DNA of 64,000 bases from the NCBI RefSeq assembly GCF_003719335.1, contig NZ_RIAS01000002.1, positions 248,001 to 312,000 of the forward strand, written 5' to 3'. The position numbers and the translations under genes were made by a program. Within the stretch, counting starts at the first letter, position 1, and each line of letters starts with the position of its first letter. This DNA comes from Paenibacillus amylolyticus (lineage in GTDB: Bacteria > Bacillota > Bacilli > Paenibacillales > Paenibacillaceae). Below, in pieces: positions 52,956 through 61,641 of the stretch. The notes beneath the pieces are model-generated. The model ran no database searches, was not told where the DNA came from, and worked only from the letters and a program-made list of their open reading frames with translations.

Positions 52956-54026
52956 TTATTTGAAACGACTGGTAAGCCAACGTATCCCTTTTTCCGCTGC
53001 ACCTGCTATATGATTACCTGCCCACGCTCCTATGCTACCACCTATATAAGAACCTATAGCTGCACCAGGGGGACCGAAAAGAGCACCACCGAAGGTTCCG
53101 CCAACGATTGCTCCGGCTCCGGCAGAGACAGACTTAATCACAACATTGGATGTGGAGACGGCAAGATCTGTTTTAGTTAGAGTACCATCTTTAAATTTGG
53201 AAACCGTTTTGACACCTTCATCCCACACATTCAGCCCGACGTTAATTGGAAACAGCTTTTTGCTGATCATTTTAGGGATTTTGGAAATTTTCATCCCGTA
53301 TTGGCCTTTATTTACGCCAGCGATAACATTCCGGGTCCATTGACCAAAGCTGTTGGCTTTACTGAATCCGAGCCCGATATCACCAATTTTTAATTTGCCT
53401 GCAAGTGTATCAAATCCCTTTAGCCCTTTCATAACCAAGCCAGGATTGCGGAATTGTTTGTCCAGTTTACGTGCCATGTTACTTAGGAAAGTATTTCCCT
53501 TTCCTTTTACCCACGGCGCATTATGAATCTTGGCACGGGAAGAGTTGCGAGGATCTACTTTAAAATGAACCGATTTGGAAAGTACCATAGAAGTAGCCAA
53601 AGCCGAATACATAACGGTACCAAACAGTCCCACATTACCATGAATCCCGTTAATCTTATCCCAAGACTTGCTTCCTTGGTCATAAAAATCTGATAACGTT
53701 GTTTTCACATTTTTGCCAGAGTTGGATTGACCTCCATTTGTATTAACGCCTTGTCCTTGCGACTGATCTGCTTGGGTGAAACGAGTGGCAATCGTATTCA
53801 ATTCCGTGCCAATGGAAAATACCGAAGTGGAGAAGTTCGTCATTTGCCGGTGTGCCACTTGAAAGTTCTGAAAGAAACGCTCCTGCGTAATGCCAGACCA
53901 TTGACTCTGTAATGAACTAATATGCCTGCTCAGATTGCTAATCATGTTTCGGCTTTGTTCCGAAGCCTGGGCAAACTGGTTGGAAATCTCCTGAAGTTTC
54001 TCAGGGGGTACAACAATTCTCGTCAC
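52956..54026 (-). CDS. WXG100-headed type VII secretion effector with glycine-zipper C-terminus
   Basis: About 356 aa. The first 95 residues are a WXG100 hairpin (TRIVVPPEKLQEISNQFAQA) with the turn motif WSG, the export signal of type VII secretion. A Gln/Asn/Gly linker leads to a basic middle region and a C-terminal glycine-rich hydrophobic stretch (about 295-345: SVSAGAGAIVGGTFGGALFG, SYIGGSIGAWAGNHIAGAAE) like the pore or membrane-inserting ends of some polymorphic toxins. The GTG at 54026 was chosen because GAGGTG lies about 8 bases upstream and it gives the usual MTRI start. No secretion machinery genes are in the window. Confidence 0.85.
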   Translation of the reverse strand: MTRIVVPPEKLQEISNQFAQASEQSRNMISNLSRHISSLQSQWSGITQERFFQNFQVAHRQMTNFSTSVFSIGTELNTIATRFTQADQSQGQGVNTNGGQSNSGKNVKTTLSDFYDQGSKSWDKINGIHGNVGLFGTVMYSALATSMVLSKSVHFKVDPRNSSRAKIHNAPWVKGKGNTFLSNMARKLDKQFRNPGLVMKGLKGFDTLAGKLKIGDIGLGFSKANSFGQWTRNVIAGVNKGQYGMKISKIPKMISKKLFPINVGLNVWDEGVKTVSKFKDGTLTKTDLAVSTSNVVIKSVSAGAGAIVGGTFGGALFGPPGAAIGSYIGGSIGAWAGNHIAGAAEKGIRWLTSRFK

Positions 54027-54242
54027 AACATTCACCTCGTGGAAATGATAATGAAGATATGTAGATACGATAAATTTAATAAAACTTCCAGAATTTATTA
54101 CCCAATAATTTTAAGGGTCGAAACGGGATTTCGCAACGGATAATAACCTTTTGACGCGCGAAACAGTTCTAAGGTTGGATCAGAAATGAGATTGCCTTAA
54201 GACTTTATGCCTGTAACTGGGACGAATGAAGCTAAATGAGAA

Positions 54243-54275
54243 AAGCCCACAATCCCTAATTAGGGATGTGAGCTT
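54243..54275 (-). terminator. Terminator of the AEC transporter gene
   Basis: AAGC-CACA-TCCCTA pairs with TAGGGA-TGTG-GCTT with small mismatches. On the minus strand it runs into CTTTTCTC. The stretch 54027-54242 between it and the effector gene holds nothing recognisable. Confidence 0.75.
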
Positions 54276-54286
54276 ACGTTAACTAT

Positions 54287-55207
54287 TCAAAACGTTTTGG
54301 CATACGAAATCAGTGCCGTAATCGTAATAATGTTAAGCAGGGTGGAGATCAGCACCGTCTGCGCAGCAAAATCGGGTTCGTTGTCATATTCCTCGGCAAG
54401 AATGGAAGAGTTGACCCCGGTAGGCATGCCCGATGCGATAATGAGTGCCTGAGCCGCTATGCCATCCAGTCCGAGCAGCAGCACGATGCTGATGCCGATT
54501 GCCGGACCAATCAGCAGGCGTAAAAATGTGCTAATATACACATCAAGACGATATAATCGAATCGGGTATTTCACGATTTGTGCCCCGAGTGTCAGCAGTG
54601 CAACGGCAACCATACTTTGCTGTGCATAGGTGAGTGGCATGGACAGAAATGTAGGTAAAGGCAACTTCCATGCCTGAAACAGAACGCCTAGTAACAGTGC
54701 ATAAGGTACAGGCATTTTCAGAAAACCAATGATGACTGCACGGTAGTTTCCTTTGAGTTTCGCACCTTGGATGGATAGAACACCGTAGGTGAAGGTGAGC
54801 AAAGACTGCAAGGACATGACCAGTGCCTGAATGGATGAGGCAAGCGGGTCACCCCGGAATACCAGTGCGTTAATCGGCAGACCGTAGTTGCCGGCGTTAT
54901 CCAGCATGATGCTATTGTTGAAGGCAGCCTTCATGCCTTTGTTCATGCGGAATGAGCGGGCGACCACAGACCCTATAATATAGAGAATGAGTACATAGAT
55001 CGCGTAAAAAAGCGTAACCGTGCCAAGCAGCTCACCAGACATATTCGAGTGATACATGCTCATAAAGACGGCTGCGGGGGTAATACAATAGAAATTGATT
55101 TTGGCGAGAGTGTATAAGTCCAGCTTGAACACCTTTTGCATCCAGGACCCGACAGCAATCAGGAGAAAGACGGGCAGGACGACTTCTAACATGATGTCTG
55201 CAATCAT
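54287..55207 (-). CDS. AEC (auxin efflux carrier) family transporter
   Basis: 306 aa, about ten membrane helices. The N-terminal MIADIMLEVVLPVFLLIAVG, the block NSIMLDNAGNYGLPINALVF and the C-terminal IIASGMPTGVNSSILAEEYD are typical of AEC/MdcF-like permeases that move organic anions. The start is 55207, since AAGGAAG lies 8 bases before it; the upstream ATG at 55228 contains that ribosome site. It is a single gene with its own terminator. The substrate is unknown. Confidence 0.92.
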   Translation of the reverse strand: MIADIMLEVVLPVFLLIAVGSWMQKVFKLDLYTLAKINFYCITPAAVFMSMYHSNMSGELLGTVTLFYAIYVLILYIIGSVVARSFRMNKGMKAAFNNSIMLDNAGNYGLPINALVFRGDPLASSIQALVMSLQSLLTFTYGVLSIQGAKLKGNYRAVIIGFLKMPVPYALLLGVLFQAWKLPLPTFLSMPLTYAQQSMVAVALLTLGAQIVKYPIRLYRLDVYISTFLRLLIGPAIGISIVLLLGLDGIAAQALIIASGMPTGVNSSILAEEYDNEPDFAAQTVLISTLLNIITITALISYAKTF

Positions 55208-55327
55208 TGGTTCAACTTCCTTTTTCATGAAAATTTCAGTTCTTTACGGAAAACACTTCGATCATTATATCATTTTATACACACCTGCAAGGAGATTTGG
55301 TCAAAAAAGTTCAGGAGGTGCTGCCCT

Positions 55328-55843
55328 ATGATCCCGGATCATCTGGATACTGGTTTATCGATTTTGTTTATTGGCTTTAATCCCAGCATTACCTCGGGAG
55401 AGACTGGTCATCATTATGCGTACAAAGGCAATCGCTTCTGGCGTATTCTGGAGCGTTCCGGACTGACCCCGCGTTTATATGATGCAACAGAGGATGGTGA
55501 GCTATTGAAGCTGGGATATGGTTTTACCAATATCGTAGCCCGCCCAACGAAAGGCATTGAGGATATTACGAAGGAAGAGTATGCGGAAGGGCGCGAAATC
55601 TTACGCAAAAAGCTGGAGAGGTATCGACCGGATATCGCTTGTTTTGTTGGCAAAGGCGTATATACTCAGTACAGCCAACGCTCCAAAGTAGAATGGGGAT
55701 TCCAGGATGACCCGGTCGTGAAAGAAATTCAGGAGTTCGTTGCGCCTTCGTCCAGTGGACTTGTACGCATGTCGATGGATGAAATTGTGGCAATCTATGC
55801 CCGGCTTGCGGATTTCGTGGCAGAGAAGAACGGTGGAGAATAG
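55328..55843 (+). CDS. Mismatch-specific uracil-DNA glycosylase (MUG/TDG family)
   Basis: 171 aa, a single UDG-fold domain. Motif 1 reads ILFIGFNPSITSGETGHHYA, where MUG enzymes have GINPG; FxNP is kept with Ser at the end. Other matches are the FWRIL block and the C-terminal motif SSSGLVRMS, equivalent to NPSGL in the family. It excises uracil or thymine from G mismatches to begin base-excision repair. AGGAGG lies 9-12 bases before the ATG. It is divergent from the AEC transporter. Confidence 0.9.
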   Translation: MIPDHLDTGLSILFIGFNPSITSGETGHHYAYKGNRFWRILERSGLTPRLYDATEDGELLKLGYGFTNIVARPTKGIEDITKEEYAEGREILRKKLERYRPDIACFVGKGVYTQYSQRSKVEWGFQDDPVVKEIQEFVAPSSSGLVRMSMDEIVAIYARLADFVAEKNGGE

Positions 55844-56011
55844 GAAAAATCGACGTAATTCCGTTATCGTTCGTAGATTTGAGTTCACCCCGTTCGGCGT
55901 TGGCCGGGGAGGTGGATTCTTTTTTTTGACAATAAAGTGAGAGATTTAGGCAACAGCTTCCGTCTATATAGTACAGAACCATGCATGGACGCTGTAGAGA
56001 AGGGGGATTAC

Positions 56012-56581
56012 ATGACACATCTGATACCAGAGGAGGAACTGATTCAGCGCATTATAGATGGGGATAAACAGCTGTTCAGCGTGCTCGTGGATCGATATAA
56101 AAATAAAGTCTACGGCATCCTGCGCGGAATGGGCGCAAGTCACCCGGATGCACAGGATCTCGCACAGGACACATTTATTCGGATCTATCGATATATGCCA
56201 ACCCGGAGAGAGGGCAGCAGTTTCTCGGCTTGGGTGTATACCATTGCGGTGAACATCATGAGGGATCATATGCGGAAAAGGAAACCGATGATGACCGCCG
56301 ATCAGGAGACCGAATCTGTCAGTGAAGATACACCTGAGAAACGATTGATGCACAAGGAAATGAAGCGGGAAATCCATCGTCAGCTTGAACAGCTGCCGGA
56401 AACGTACCGGCTTGTACTGCTCTTGAAATACACCAATGAGCTGACCTATGAAGAGATCGCCACGATTACAGATATGAGTGACGCACAAGTGCGTAATGCG
56501 CTTTATCGAGGGAAGAAAATGCTGAGAAGGCAGATGGAACGCAAAGGAGGTTTATCGACCTATGAAGCCCATTTCAAGTGA
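56012..56581 (+). CDS. ECF-type RNA polymerase sigma factor
   Basis: 189 aa, sigma70 family subgroup 4. Region 2 is seen in FSVLVDRYKNKVYGILRGMG, DAQDLAQDTFIRIYRYM and FSAWVYTIAVNIMRDHMRKR. Region 4 is LPETYRLVLLLKYTNELTYE with a helix-turn-helix EIATITDMSDAQVRNALYRG. The start at 56012 follows AGAAGGGGG at 5-7 bases; earlier in-frame codons lack a ribosome site. It overlaps the following gene by 20 bases, which encodes a membrane protein likely to be its anti-sigma factor. Confidence 0.95.
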   Translation: MTHLIPEEELIQRIIDGDKQLFSVLVDRYKNKVYGILRGMGASHPDAQDLAQDTFIRIYRYMPTRREGSSFSAWVYTIAVNIMRDHMRKRKPMMTADQETESVSEDTPEKRLMHKEMKREIHRQLEQLPETYRLVLLLKYTNELTYEEIATITDMSDAQVRNALYRGKKMLRRQMERKGGLSTYEAHFK

Positions 56582-58181
56582 GCAGGAGAAGAAGCAGGAT
56601 CGCAAGTGGGAGGAGGAGTTGTTTCGCCAGGGACCGGATGCAGATTTTACGTTACAAGTGATGCAGGAGCTGGATCATGTGTCTATGGAGGGCCCTCATG
56701 TGCAGGCGCCGTGGGGAACAAAGAAGTCGCATAAGAGCAAATGGATTTATCGAACGGGGATCGCCGCAGCAGCTGCGGTACTGATTGCAGGAGGGGCTTG
56801 GGCTGCTTGGGAACGGACAAAGGAAAAGCCAGTTCAGCCTCCTGTAAGCGCCGTAAATATTCCCGCTTTGCCCAATATTCCTGTCCCGGAGGTTCTGAGA
56901 TATGCCAATTTGGCAGACGACTACAAACGGCTTCAACCGCTTGGGCTTGTCGTGAACCCGAACATTGATATCGATGATCAGGGGTACAAACTCAAGATTG
57001 AAGATGTGCTTGTAGACGGTTCCCAACTTATACTTATGTTACAGCAAACGGCACCTGATGGCACTGGAATGTATCTTTTGAATTCCAAAGCGGAGGATAT
57101 CCACATTACAGATGAAAAGGGTAATAATGTTGCTGAGCTTGCGCGTGATACAAGGCAAGGCACTGGTTCTCTGAATAAGCTGGTGTTTCAGTTACATCGA
57201 GACATTCCTGATGAAATCACTGTTCGTGGAGAACTCGGACATTTAAATGTAGGGAATGGCTATGATGTGAATACCAAAACCTATACGGACAAAAAGGTCT
57301 CTGTAGACTGGAGCTTCCAGTTTAAACTGGATATGACCCAAGCCAAAGTGATGTCCAAAGAAACCCCGATGGATGCGTCCTATACAACACCGGAAGGGCT
57401 GGAACTGGCTATGACGCAATTGGTGCAGACGCCAAACGGAACCCGGCTTGATCTGGAAGTGAATCTGAACGACGAGCTTCGTGCGAAAGCAGGAGAAGAT
57501 TGGGCAAAGGATATGGACATTTTATATCATATTGAAGTTATGGACACGGGAGAGTACCGTATTTTCAACGGGGGCAGACCCAATGCACGTCAGGCCAAAT
57601 TCCGTTATCGAGATTTGAGTCAAGTGAGTGCGGGGGGGCCACTTAAGATATCGGAGACATGGGACCCGTCTTTGGTAAAACTGCATGCAGAAAATATCCG
57701 CTTTGTCCTGGACGGTTACACGATACCTGTGAAAGAAGGACAGAAGATGGAAGTTGATCTGGATAAGGCTAGTGAGGAATCTAAGTTCTATGCGTTTGCC
57801 TCATTTAAACACTTTGGGGATCAACTTGAATTGTATCGGTTTAATTATGAGCGTGGGCAGTCATCGAATGGCCAAACTGGGGGTCAAGCTTCTCTTGTTC
57901 TGGAGGGCCTTGCATTGTTCAAAAATGAGTTTTATGGTGATCAGTGGGTCGCAACAGACTCTACAGGAAAAGAGTATCCGGTTGAAGTCATGGGGATTAG
58001 AAAACCAGCCAATCTGAATGAAGAGTACGTTGTCGAAGATGTGAAGCTCATTGTTCATGGGTTCAACAAGGATACGGGTACGAAATTGACGTTAAAACGA
58101 ACGGTTGTACATCGTGATTTCCGGGATGTAGACTGGAAAGTAAACCTTTCAAGTGATTCAAGTATGCCTTGGGATCAATAA
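56562..58181 (+). CDS. Probable anti-sigma factor (DUF4179-like membrane protein)
   Basis: 539 aa. A 60-residue cytoplasmic N-terminus rich in Glu/Lys and Gln is followed by one membrane helix (about 66-86, AAAAAVLIAGGAWAAW) and a large extracellular beta-rich domain (about 115-539) with Ig-like strands such as KLKIEDVLVDGSQLILMLQQ, as in DUF4179 anti-sigma proteins. It probably holds the ECF sigma factor at the membrane until an envelope signal arrives. AAAGGAGG lies inside the sigma gene just before the ATG, so the two are translationally coupled. The family name is a judgement from pattern. Confidence 0.8.
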   Translation: MKPISSEQEKKQDRKWEEELFRQGPDADFTLQVMQELDHVSMEGPHVQAPWGTKKSHKSKWIYRTGIAAAAAVLIAGGAWAAWERTKEKPVQPPVSAVNIPALPNIPVPEVLRYANLADDYKRLQPLGLVVNPNIDIDDQGYKLKIEDVLVDGSQLILMLQQTAPDGTGMYLLNSKAEDIHITDEKGNNVAELARDTRQGTGSLNKLVFQLHRDIPDEITVRGELGHLNVGNGYDVNTKTYTDKKVSVDWSFQFKLDMTQAKVMSKETPMDASYTTPEGLELAMTQLVQTPNGTRLDLEVNLNDELRAKAGEDWAKDMDILYHIEVMDTGEYRIFNGGRPNARQAKFRYRDLSQVSAGGPLKISETWDPSLVKLHAENIRFVLDGYTIPVKEGQKMEVDLDKASEESKFYAFASFKHFGDQLELYRFNYERGQSSNGQTGGQASLVLEGLALFKNEFYGDQWVATDSTGKEYPVEVMGIRKPANLNEEYVVEDVKLIVHGFNKDTGTKLTLKRTVVHRDFRDVDWKVNLSSDSSMPWDQ

Positions 58182-58295
58182 CGAGCACTATGCAAAGGTT
58201 GGCAAGATCGTTCTGTAACAGATCAGACGTGGAGTCATATAATCACATCGTAGTGTGAGCGCTCTGAGGAAACGTCATCGAGTATGGATTATAAA

Positions 58296-58332
58296 GAAAA
58301 GGGCCTTGCATCATCAAATGCGAGGCTCTTTT
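58296..58332. terminator. Bidirectional terminator between the anti-sigma and lacI-type genes
   Basis: AAAAGGGCCTTGCAT pairs with ATGCGAGGCTCTTTT with G-U pairs, flanked by A and T tracts. Confidence 0.88.
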
Positions 58333-58349
58333 TTGATGTGGATAGACCA

Positions 58350-59411
58350 TTAAGCCGAATCCCTTGGAATCAATGTAGTGGATAACATGACCGTCTCTTT
58401 CGGTGTACCTGGGCGTTCGACTCGACGCTTCAAAGCCTCGACGGCTCGTTGCCCAAGTTCCTCTTTGCACAAATGTACCGTAGTCAGCGGGGGAGATGAG
58501 GTGGCAGCGGTGTACACATTATCAATTCCGATGACCAGGCAATCCTTAGGCGCGGATAATCCCATTTGCTGAAGTTTGTGCATCCACTGTAAGGCGATAT
58601 CGTCATTCGCCCCAATCCACGCGTCAGGGCGTTCTTCAGCAGGGAGTTGCTTGATTGTGGCGGCGAGTTTGTTCACCCAATCCCCGTTTTCATAGGCTAC
58701 ATTCCAAGCTTGAAAGCTCACTTCTTCCCTTGCCTCGGTATGAAAATGATTCAAAGCCAGCTCGATTCCAATCTTACGCTGTGCAAAACTGGCGGCACGT
58801 CCGTCATCAGTAATCAGGCCGATGCGTCTGCATTGCTTCGACATGAGATATCTGGCCGCAGTAATGCCGGCTTCCAGATTATCATGGCTGATCGTATCAC
58901 AGTTCAGCAAAGGCTCCTGATGATCGACCAAAATCATGGGGCGGCCTGTCTGTACCAGCGTCTGCAACACGGTATGCGGGAAAGCGCCCATAACGATAAT
59001 TCCGGCACAGCGCTTCCAGTCGAGATGAGGTGCGATCGCTTTTTCAGGTGCGATTTCTTTGCCGGGCAAGTCCAGTGAAGGTGACACAATGACGTGATGC
59101 CATCCTTGCTCGTTACAGCCAGAGATGATGCCTGACAGCACACGCTGCCAATAGTGCGGCTCACCGCGGTTAAGCTGATTCATACATATTAGGACAAATG
59201 GAGGTTCGGCTTTATGAGCCTGATTGGTACTGGCAGAATGGCCCGCCGAGCCGGGTGTACTCTGACGATACCCGAGTGCACGGGCAAGTTCCAGAACCCG
59301 TGCACGCGTAGATTCGCTGACACCGGTTTTACCGCTGAGCGCGCGGGACACGGCATATTTGGATAACCCCAGCTGGTCAGCCAGCGTCTGGATCGATACT
59401 TTTCGAGACAT
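58350..59411 (-). CDS. LacI family transcriptional regulator
   Basis: 353 aa. The N-terminal LacI helix-turn-helix VSIQTLADQLGLSKYAVSRA and hinge LSGKTGVSESTRARVLELAR are followed by a Pro/Ser-rich linker and a periplasmic-binding-like sensor domain (FVLICMNQLNRGEPHYWQ to VIGIDNVYTAATSSPPLTTV). It is divergent from the GH125 gene and likely represses it and itself through the perfect 16-bp palindrome in between. AAGGAG precedes the ATG. The inducer is probably a mannose-containing sugar, inferred from the target. Confidence 0.93.
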   Translation of the reverse strand: MSRKVSIQTLADQLGLSKYAVSRALSGKTGVSESTRARVLELARALGYRQSTPGSAGHSASTNQAHKAEPPFVLICMNQLNRGEPHYWQRVLSGIISGCNEQGWHHVIVSPSLDLPGKEIAPEKAIAPHLDWKRCAGIIVMGAFPHTVLQTLVQTGRPMILVDHQEPLLNCDTISHDNLEAGITAARYLMSKQCRRIGLITDDGRAASFAQRKIGIELALNHFHTEAREEVSFQAWNVAYENGDWVNKLAATIKQLPAEERPDAWIGANDDIALQWMHKLQQMGLSAPKDCLVIGIDNVYTAATSSPPLTTVHLCKEELGQRAVEALKRRVERPGTPKETVMLSTTLIPRDSA

Positions 59412-59512
59412 ATGATTACTCCTTTTATGGACAGATGGATGAGTCGGTATGGACGGGGGGAAATGACTTATGTTTTATAGATGATTGATTAGGAAAACTG
59501 ATTAATTGTGAA

Positions 59513-59563
59513 TTGACGTGCTCTCATGGAACAGGTACACTTACAGAATAATAACGTTATTAT
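59513..59563 (+). promoter_or_regulatory. GH125 promoter with LacI-type operator
   Basis: TTGACG (59513-59518) and TACACT (59536-59541) are 17 bases apart. ATAATAACGTTATTAT (59548-59563) is a perfect 16-bp palindrome with a central CG, the hallmark of LacI-family operators, and covers the transcription start. Confidence 0.8.
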
Positions 59564-59650
59564 AATTTATAATAACAAAAATAACAATGGTCCTATTTAA
59601 AAGTCTATATTAGTTGATTAACAGTTTACATAGAAAAGGAGAGGACTCCC

Positions 59651-60970
59651 ATGGATCAGTTCAGATTACCTAAAATCCCGATGCCTGAGCTAGAATTACC
59701 CCAAGCCGTTCGTGAAGTTTTGGCTGAAGCAGATGAGCACTTGAAGCACAGACCGAAACTGCTGGCTCAGTTCCATAATTGTTTTCCGAACACGCTCGAA
59801 ACGACCACCAAGCTGTTAGATGACGGTACCACCTTTGTGATTACGGGAGATATCCCTGCCATGTGGCTCCGGGATTCAGTGGAGCAGGTGATCCATTATG
59901 TTCCGCTGGCGAAGCATGACGCGCAGTTGCAACATATTATCGGAGGGCTGATTAAACGGCATACGTTCTATGCGGATATAGACATCTATGCGAACGCTTT
60001 TAACGAAACGGCCAATGGCTGGCACTGGGACGCGAATGATGAGACAGAGATGTCGCCTTGGGTATGGGAGCGGAAGTTTGAGCTGGATTCCCTCTGCTTC
60101 TCCATGAAGCTGGCCTATACATACTGGCGTGAGACGGAGCTTACAGACATCTTTGATGAACGTTTTAAAAAGGTCATGGAGCAGATCGTGCATCTGTGGG
60201 AAACGGAGCAGCGGCATACAGAGCAATCTCCGTATCGTTTCATGCGTCGCAACTGCCCAGCTCATGATACGTTACGCAATGAGGGAATGGGGATGCCAGT
60301 AAACTATACGGGCATGATCTGGTCAGGCTTTCGTCCAAGCGATGATGCCTGTGATTTTCACTACAACATCCCGTCCAATATGTTCGCCGCAGTGACGCTG
60401 AGCCAGATGGGGGAGATTGCAAAATGGGTGTTCCGTGACGAACAGCTAGTGAGCCGTATGGCACGGCTGGAGGAGGAAATCCGGCATGGCATTGCCCTGT
60501 ATGGTACCCATCGTCATCCGGTATATGGACAGATTTACGCCTACGAAACGGACGGGTATGGCAACGTCTGTCTAATGGATGATGCGGGCACACCGGGACT
60601 CATGTCGATCCCTTATATCGGATATGTATCCGTAGATGATGTGGTGTATCAGAACACACGGCGTTTTATTTTGAGTAAAGAAAATCCGTACTATTATGAG
60701 GGCACAGCGGCCAAGGGCATCGGCAGCCCGCACACTCCTCCCGGGTACATCTGGCACATGGCGTTATCCATGCAAGGACTAACGGCGGACAATGACGCCG
60801 AGATGCTGGCCATGGTTGATGTGCTGGAGAGCACCGATGCGGGAACGGGTTATATGCACGAAGGCTTTCATGCCGATGATCCCGACACGTATACGCGTCC
60901 GTGGTTCGCCTGGTCCAACAGTTTGTTTGCGCAACTGGTGTACAAGGCGATGAAAAAGCAGATTCTGTAG
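59651..60970 (+). CDS. GH125 exo-alpha-1,6-mannosidase
   Basis: 439 aa (alpha/alpha)6 barrel glycosidase, formerly DUF1237, metal independent. Recognised blocks are TFVITGDIPAMWLRDSVEQV, NAFNETANGWHWDANDETEM, WVWERKFELDSLCF and the C-terminal GTGYMHEGFHADDPDTYTRP and WFAWSNSLFAQL. The enzyme removes mannose from alpha-1,6 ends of N-glycan or yeast-mannan fragments in the cytoplasm, as no signal peptide is present. AAAGGAGAGG precedes the ATG. It stands under LacI control and ends with its own terminator, apart from the minus-strand sugar genes after it. Confidence 0.95.
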   Translation: MDQFRLPKIPMPELELPQAVREVLAEADEHLKHRPKLLAQFHNCFPNTLETTTKLLDDGTTFVITGDIPAMWLRDSVEQVIHYVPLAKHDAQLQHIIGGLIKRHTFYADIDIYANAFNETANGWHWDANDETEMSPWVWERKFELDSLCFSMKLAYTYWRETELTDIFDERFKKVMEQIVHLWETEQRHTEQSPYRFMRRNCPAHDTLRNEGMGMPVNYTGMIWSGFRPSDDACDFHYNIPSNMFAAVTLSQMGEIAKWVFRDEQLVSRMARLEEEIRHGIALYGTHRHPVYGQIYAYETDGYGNVCLMDDAGTPGLMSIPYIGYVSVDDVVYQNTRRFILSKENPYYYEGTAAKGIGSPHTPPGYIWHMALSMQGLTADNDAEMLAMVDVLESTDAGTGYMHEGFHADDPDTYTRPWFAWSNSLFAQLVYKAMKKQIL

Positions 60971-60977
60971 ATGAAAA

Positions 60978-61009
60978 AAACAGCCGTCCCTATGTTGGAA
61001 CGGCTGTTT
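60978..61009. terminator. Bidirectional terminator after the GH125 gene
   Basis: AAACAGCCGT pairs with ACGGCTGTTT, with a small CC/GG extension, and A and T tracts at the two sides. Confidence 0.92.
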
Positions 61010-61030
61010 CCTTATTCTATAAAGCCATCG

Positions 61031-61576
61031 TTACGTGAATAACTTATACCAGTATAAAGTGGTATCAATATTAGGAGTACAGGACTGTTTGAGTGTGTCA
61101 GCTCCACCTAGTATGAAGCCTTGTTTCACATAAAATCGGCATGCACCCAGATTATCATCTTGTGCTTCGAGGGACATTCCGATAAGGTTTTTTTGTTTTG
61201 CCCATTCTTCTGCTTTATTTAAGAGCAGTTTTCCGACTCCACTGCCTCTATACTCTTTTTTCGTAGCAATGTTTTCAATATAACAGAGACGGTTCCAATC
61301 TTGGATGATTCTAATTTGTCCTATACATACCTGATTCATATAAGCTAAAAACAACATTTTATCTTCCTGGTTTATATATTCGATCCAATCCAGTTTGTCA
61401 TCTGGAAAACGCGTTTCTTTCGGTTCATCAAAAAGGACTTCTTCATAGGTCCATTGTCCAGATTGTAAACTGGGGATGATTTTACCGAATAACGTAAAGT
61501 AATCGTTTGTCGTATGGATATCCTCTATTAAGTCCGCATTTAATGGAGAAATAATAATTTCACTTTCATTACGCAA
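61031..61576 (-). CDS. GNAT family N-acetyltransferase
   Basis: 181 aa with the acetyl-CoA-binding motif in YIENIATKKEYRGSGVGKLL (R-x-x-G-x-G/A) and the late block GMSLEAQDDNLGACRFYVKQ followed by GFILGGAD, which mark GNAT domains. Its N-terminal part (about 1-70) resembles aminoglycoside/streptothricin-type acetyltransferases (EIIISPLNADLIEDI, KETRFPDDKLDWIEYINQED), so an antibiotic-modifying role is possible but not shown. The TTG start has AAGGAAG about 9-11 bases upstream. It is on its own between convergent and same-strand genes. Confidence 0.88.
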   Translation of the reverse strand: MRNESEIIISPLNADLIEDIHTTNDYFTLFGKIIPSLQSGQWTYEEVLFDEPKETRFPDDKLDWIEYINQEDKMLFLAYMNQVCIGQIRIIQDWNRLCYIENIATKKEYRGSGVGKLLLNKAEEWAKQKNLIGMSLEAQDDNLGACRFYVKQGFILGGADTLKQSCTPNIDTTLYWYKLFT

Positions 61577-61641
61577 TAAGACTCACTTCCTTTGATGGCG
61601 ATTGAAAATATTTATTTAAACAACATTAACCCTAATCTTGC

